Positions 62,147-64,000 of a DNA stretch of 64,000 nt are shown here, piece after piece. The DNA is from Ohtaekwangia koreensis. GTDB taxonomy: Bacteria > Bacteroidota > Bacteroidia > Cytophagales > Cyclobacteriaceae. The DNA is taken from the NCBI RefSeq assembly GCF_900167975.1, contig NZ_FUZU01000001.1, positions 129,001 to 193,000 on the forward strand, given 5' to 3'. Position 1 is the first letter of the stretch. Each line of letters starts with the position of its first letter. The notes beneath the pieces were generated by a model. It saw only the letters and a program-made list of their open reading frames with translations. It was not told the origin of the DNA and did not search any database. The position numbers and the translations under genes are program-made.

Positions 62147-63283
62147 TTATTCGAGCCTCTTATGAAAATATAAAGTGTGATCAGGCAACAATTCGGGGTG
62201 TGCTATTTTCAATAGGTCGCGTAAAATAATATCGGGGCGTAAATATCCCAGTTCCATAAATTCACTTCCACCTTTAGCTCCCTTGCGTGCATCGTAGGTG
62301 TATACTTGCTTTTGTTGAAAAGGCTTGAAGCGGCTATAGCGTTCATCTGCAGTTTTTATTTCAGCGAGGTTGGTATAGGATCCGGTGCCAATCCACAGGT
62401 CGGCCTGATTTGCTTTTTCATACACAGCTTCGAAACTTAACTCCAGGTATCCGTTGGAAGCATCTTCGCTCCACAGGTATTTGCAGTGCGCGTCATTTAA
62501 AATCTTCGAAGCATAATTTTGTCCCCCGGGTAAAAACCAGGCATCGCCATATACTACACCACAAAGAACGGAAGGCTGGCTCTGTGCTTTATCTGCGATA
62601 GCCTTTGCCTCTAGGTAACTTTTCTTAACGAACTGAAAAATGGAATCTGCTTCTTTCTCTTTGTTGAAAAAGACAGCCACGAATTTGATCCACTCCGCGC
62701 GACCCAGCGGATGCTTTTCGAGGTATTCAGAATTGATTACAACCGGAACTCCAAGTTCTTCTATCTTTTTAAACTGTCCATAATCACTGCTCATGGTATA
62801 GCCCATAAGCATATCCGGTTTTAGCATGGCTAAACGTTCCAGGTTTATACCTTTGTCGATACCAAGCTCTGTTACTTTTCCGGAATCAACACGTGCCCTC
62901 ATTTTTTCAGAGCTTATAAAATCTGTAGTAGAAAAACCGGTAAGCTTATCCGTTTCCCCAATGTAATCCAGTAATGGTATATGGGTTGTTGACGTGCAGG
63001 CGATCGAAGCGATGGGGGTTCGTATAACTTTCATGCCTTGCGCATACGCGGGTATATCTTCCCCTTTCGGAACTAGTAAATATGTATACCCTGTAGTAGC
63101 CCCTTGAAAAGGATGAAGCACTTCTATGATTTTTAAGTTACCATCGTAATGTACTTTGAATCCTTCAGCGTATTCGAGGTGCAATGAATCTTGCTCACGT
63201 GTAGTTTGTTTTTCGGCCGCTTTCTTCTGTGTACAAGCCCAGCCTGTAAGGAGTACAAAGGCTATATATGAAATTTTTTTCAT
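62147..63283 (-). CDS. ABC transporter substrate-binding lipoprotein (BtuF/FepB-like)
   Basis: 378 residues from ATG 63283; lipobox WAC in the signal peptide (KKISYIAFVLLTGWAC). A TroA/PBP2-type helical-backbone binding protein: VIRTPIASIACTSTTHIPLLDYIGETDKLTGFSTTDFISS, then LERLAMLKPDMLMGY. C-terminally there is a KGAKGGSEFMELGYLRPDIILRDLLKIAHPEL segment, typical of cobalamin, heme or siderophore binding proteins. Which ligand is not clear. No permease or ATPase gene is adjacent, so it may work with a remote transporter. Confidence 0.88.
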   Translation of the reverse strand: MKKISYIAFVLLTGWACTQKKAAEKQTTREQDSLHLEYAEGFKVHYDGNLKIIEVLHPFQGATTGYTYLLVPKGEDIPAYAQGMKVIRTPIASIACTSTTHIPLLDYIGETDKLTGFSTTDFISSEKMRARVDSGKVTELGIDKGINLERLAMLKPDMLMGYTMSSDYGQFKKIEELGVPVVINSEYLEKHPLGRAEWIKFVAVFFNKEKEADSIFQFVKKSYLEAKAIADKAQSQPSVLCGVVYGDAWFLPGGQNYASKILNDAHCKYLWSEDASNGYLELSFEAVYEKANQADLWIGTGSYTNLAEIKTADERYSRFKPFQQKQVYTYDARKGAKGGSEFMELGYLRPDIILRDLLKIAHPELLPDHTLYFHKRLE

Positions 63284-63365
63284 GAGATGGATGTTCGAAT
63301 CACGAAGCAAGGTAACGACTTCATTCCGTATGCTACTGCGAAAGTTTCAGAAGAATAAATTTTAA

Positions 63366-63575
<210 letters not shown>

Positions 63576-63576
63576 G

Positions 63577-64000
63577 TCATTTATTTCTGATCGCTTCATG
63601 ATAAGCTGCTAAATATTGAAGCGCAGCCTGCCTCGATGAAAGTGTGCGATTGCCTACTGACTTTATTAATTCTTTATTTATACTCTGCAGCGAATCAAAT
63701 TTTTGAAGATCATCTTTTAAGAGCTGGTCAAAGTATTCCTGAAACCACGCTATATTTTGCTGGCTGCGATTAGCATCAAAAAAACCGGACGCCATGGTCT
63801 GATCTCTATATATTAAAATCATTTTCCAGGTTTCTTCTATACCCTCACCCGTAACAGCGGAGGACGTTAACACGCGGGGAGTCCAACCTGATTCAGCTGC
63901 AGCAAAGAGGTGAAAGGCATGCTGGTATTCGGCCATAGCTTCTGTTGCTTTTTTTGTATTGTCGCCATCCGCTTTCGTGATTACCAGACCATCGGCCATT
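63577..64000 (-). CDS. meaB: MeaB/ArgK-type GTPase, C-terminal part
   Basis: About 140 C-terminal residues; the gene runs off the right edge. It opens with ADGLVITKADGDN (the NKxD-like guanine motif, here TKAD) and continues with SSAVTGEGIEETW, both standard for the methylmalonyl-CoA mutase-associated GTPase. MeaB protects and reloads the B12 mutase. The Walker A and the N-terminus lie beyond the window. Confidence 0.9.
   Translation of the reverse strand, partial: MADGLVITKADGDNTKKATEAMAEYQHAFHLFAAAESGWTPRVLTSSAVTGEGIEETWKMILIYRDQTMASGFFDANRSQQNIAWFQEYFDQLLKDDLQKFDSLQSINKELIKSVGNRTLSSRQAALQYLAAYHEAIRNK

Noticed and set aside
63285-63310. TGTTCGAATCACG, resembling a tRNA T-loop
   Set aside because: No cloverleaf, acceptor stem or CCA end can be built around it; chance match upstream of the binding-protein gene.

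Overview
The window is a gene-dense chromosomal segment (57 protein genes recognised, two cut by the window edges; no rRNA, tRNA, CRISPR array or insertion sequence seen) from a member of the Bacteroidota, most likely Cytophagales. The main indications are a type IX secretion sorting domain, a GWxTD protein, DUF4292, an OmpP1/FadL porin, the nfeD-floA and folP-cdaA neighbourhoods, promoters of the TTTG-N19-TAnnTTTG type, and no consistent Shine-Dalgarno sequences. Base composition looks close to 44% GC. TATA-containing words, especially CTATAG, are strikingly common.

1-3 kb: the end of a glycerophosphodiesterase-like gene, an MltF-like lytic transglycosylase and a lipoprotein. 3-12 kb: a tryptophan/NAD region. 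kmo and kynU overlap on the minus strand, 3-hydroxyanthranilate dioxygenase is nearby, a divergent SDR/aldehyde dehydrogenase pair fits the 2-aminomuconate branch, and pnuC-nadR follows for nicotinamide riboside salvage. 11.6-13.8 kb: an ECF sigma factor of the long, C-terminally extended type with a SnoaL-like lipoprotein and a YCII/DGPF protein. 13.9-19 kb: acylphosphatase, membrane-anchored AraC regulator, Bcr/CflA exporter, secreted Xaa-Pro peptidase and GroES-like protein.

19-30.5 kb: secreted tricorn protease, variant thermonuclease, a 1158-residue TPR protein built from four copies of a seven-TPR block, a sigma/anti-sigma pair whose sigma gene has no normal start codon, a methyltransferase and a GWxTD protein. 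30.6-33.8 kb: a tightly coupled tatA-gatA-mltD operon behind a textbook Bacteroidota promoter. 34-40.3 kb: an envelope operon (flippase, nucleotidyltransferase, TPR protein, DUF4292 lipoprotein, EnvC-like protein with a degenerate LytM domain).

40.3-46 kb: crotonase, T9SS cargo, and the threonine-degradation pair tdh/kbl, with a repeat-bearing proline-rich gene coupled to kbl. 46-54 kb: folP, the diadenylate cyclase cdaA and a secreted WD40-caspase protein in a row on the minus strand, facing DUF1599, DoxX and aroK. 54-64 kb: FadL-like porin, low-complexity secreted protein, proS, nfeD-floA, WG-repeat protein, metal/cobalamin-type binding lipoprotein, DUF5522 protein and the end of meaB. Many convergent gene ends are separated by strong hairpins, several of them bidirectional terminators.
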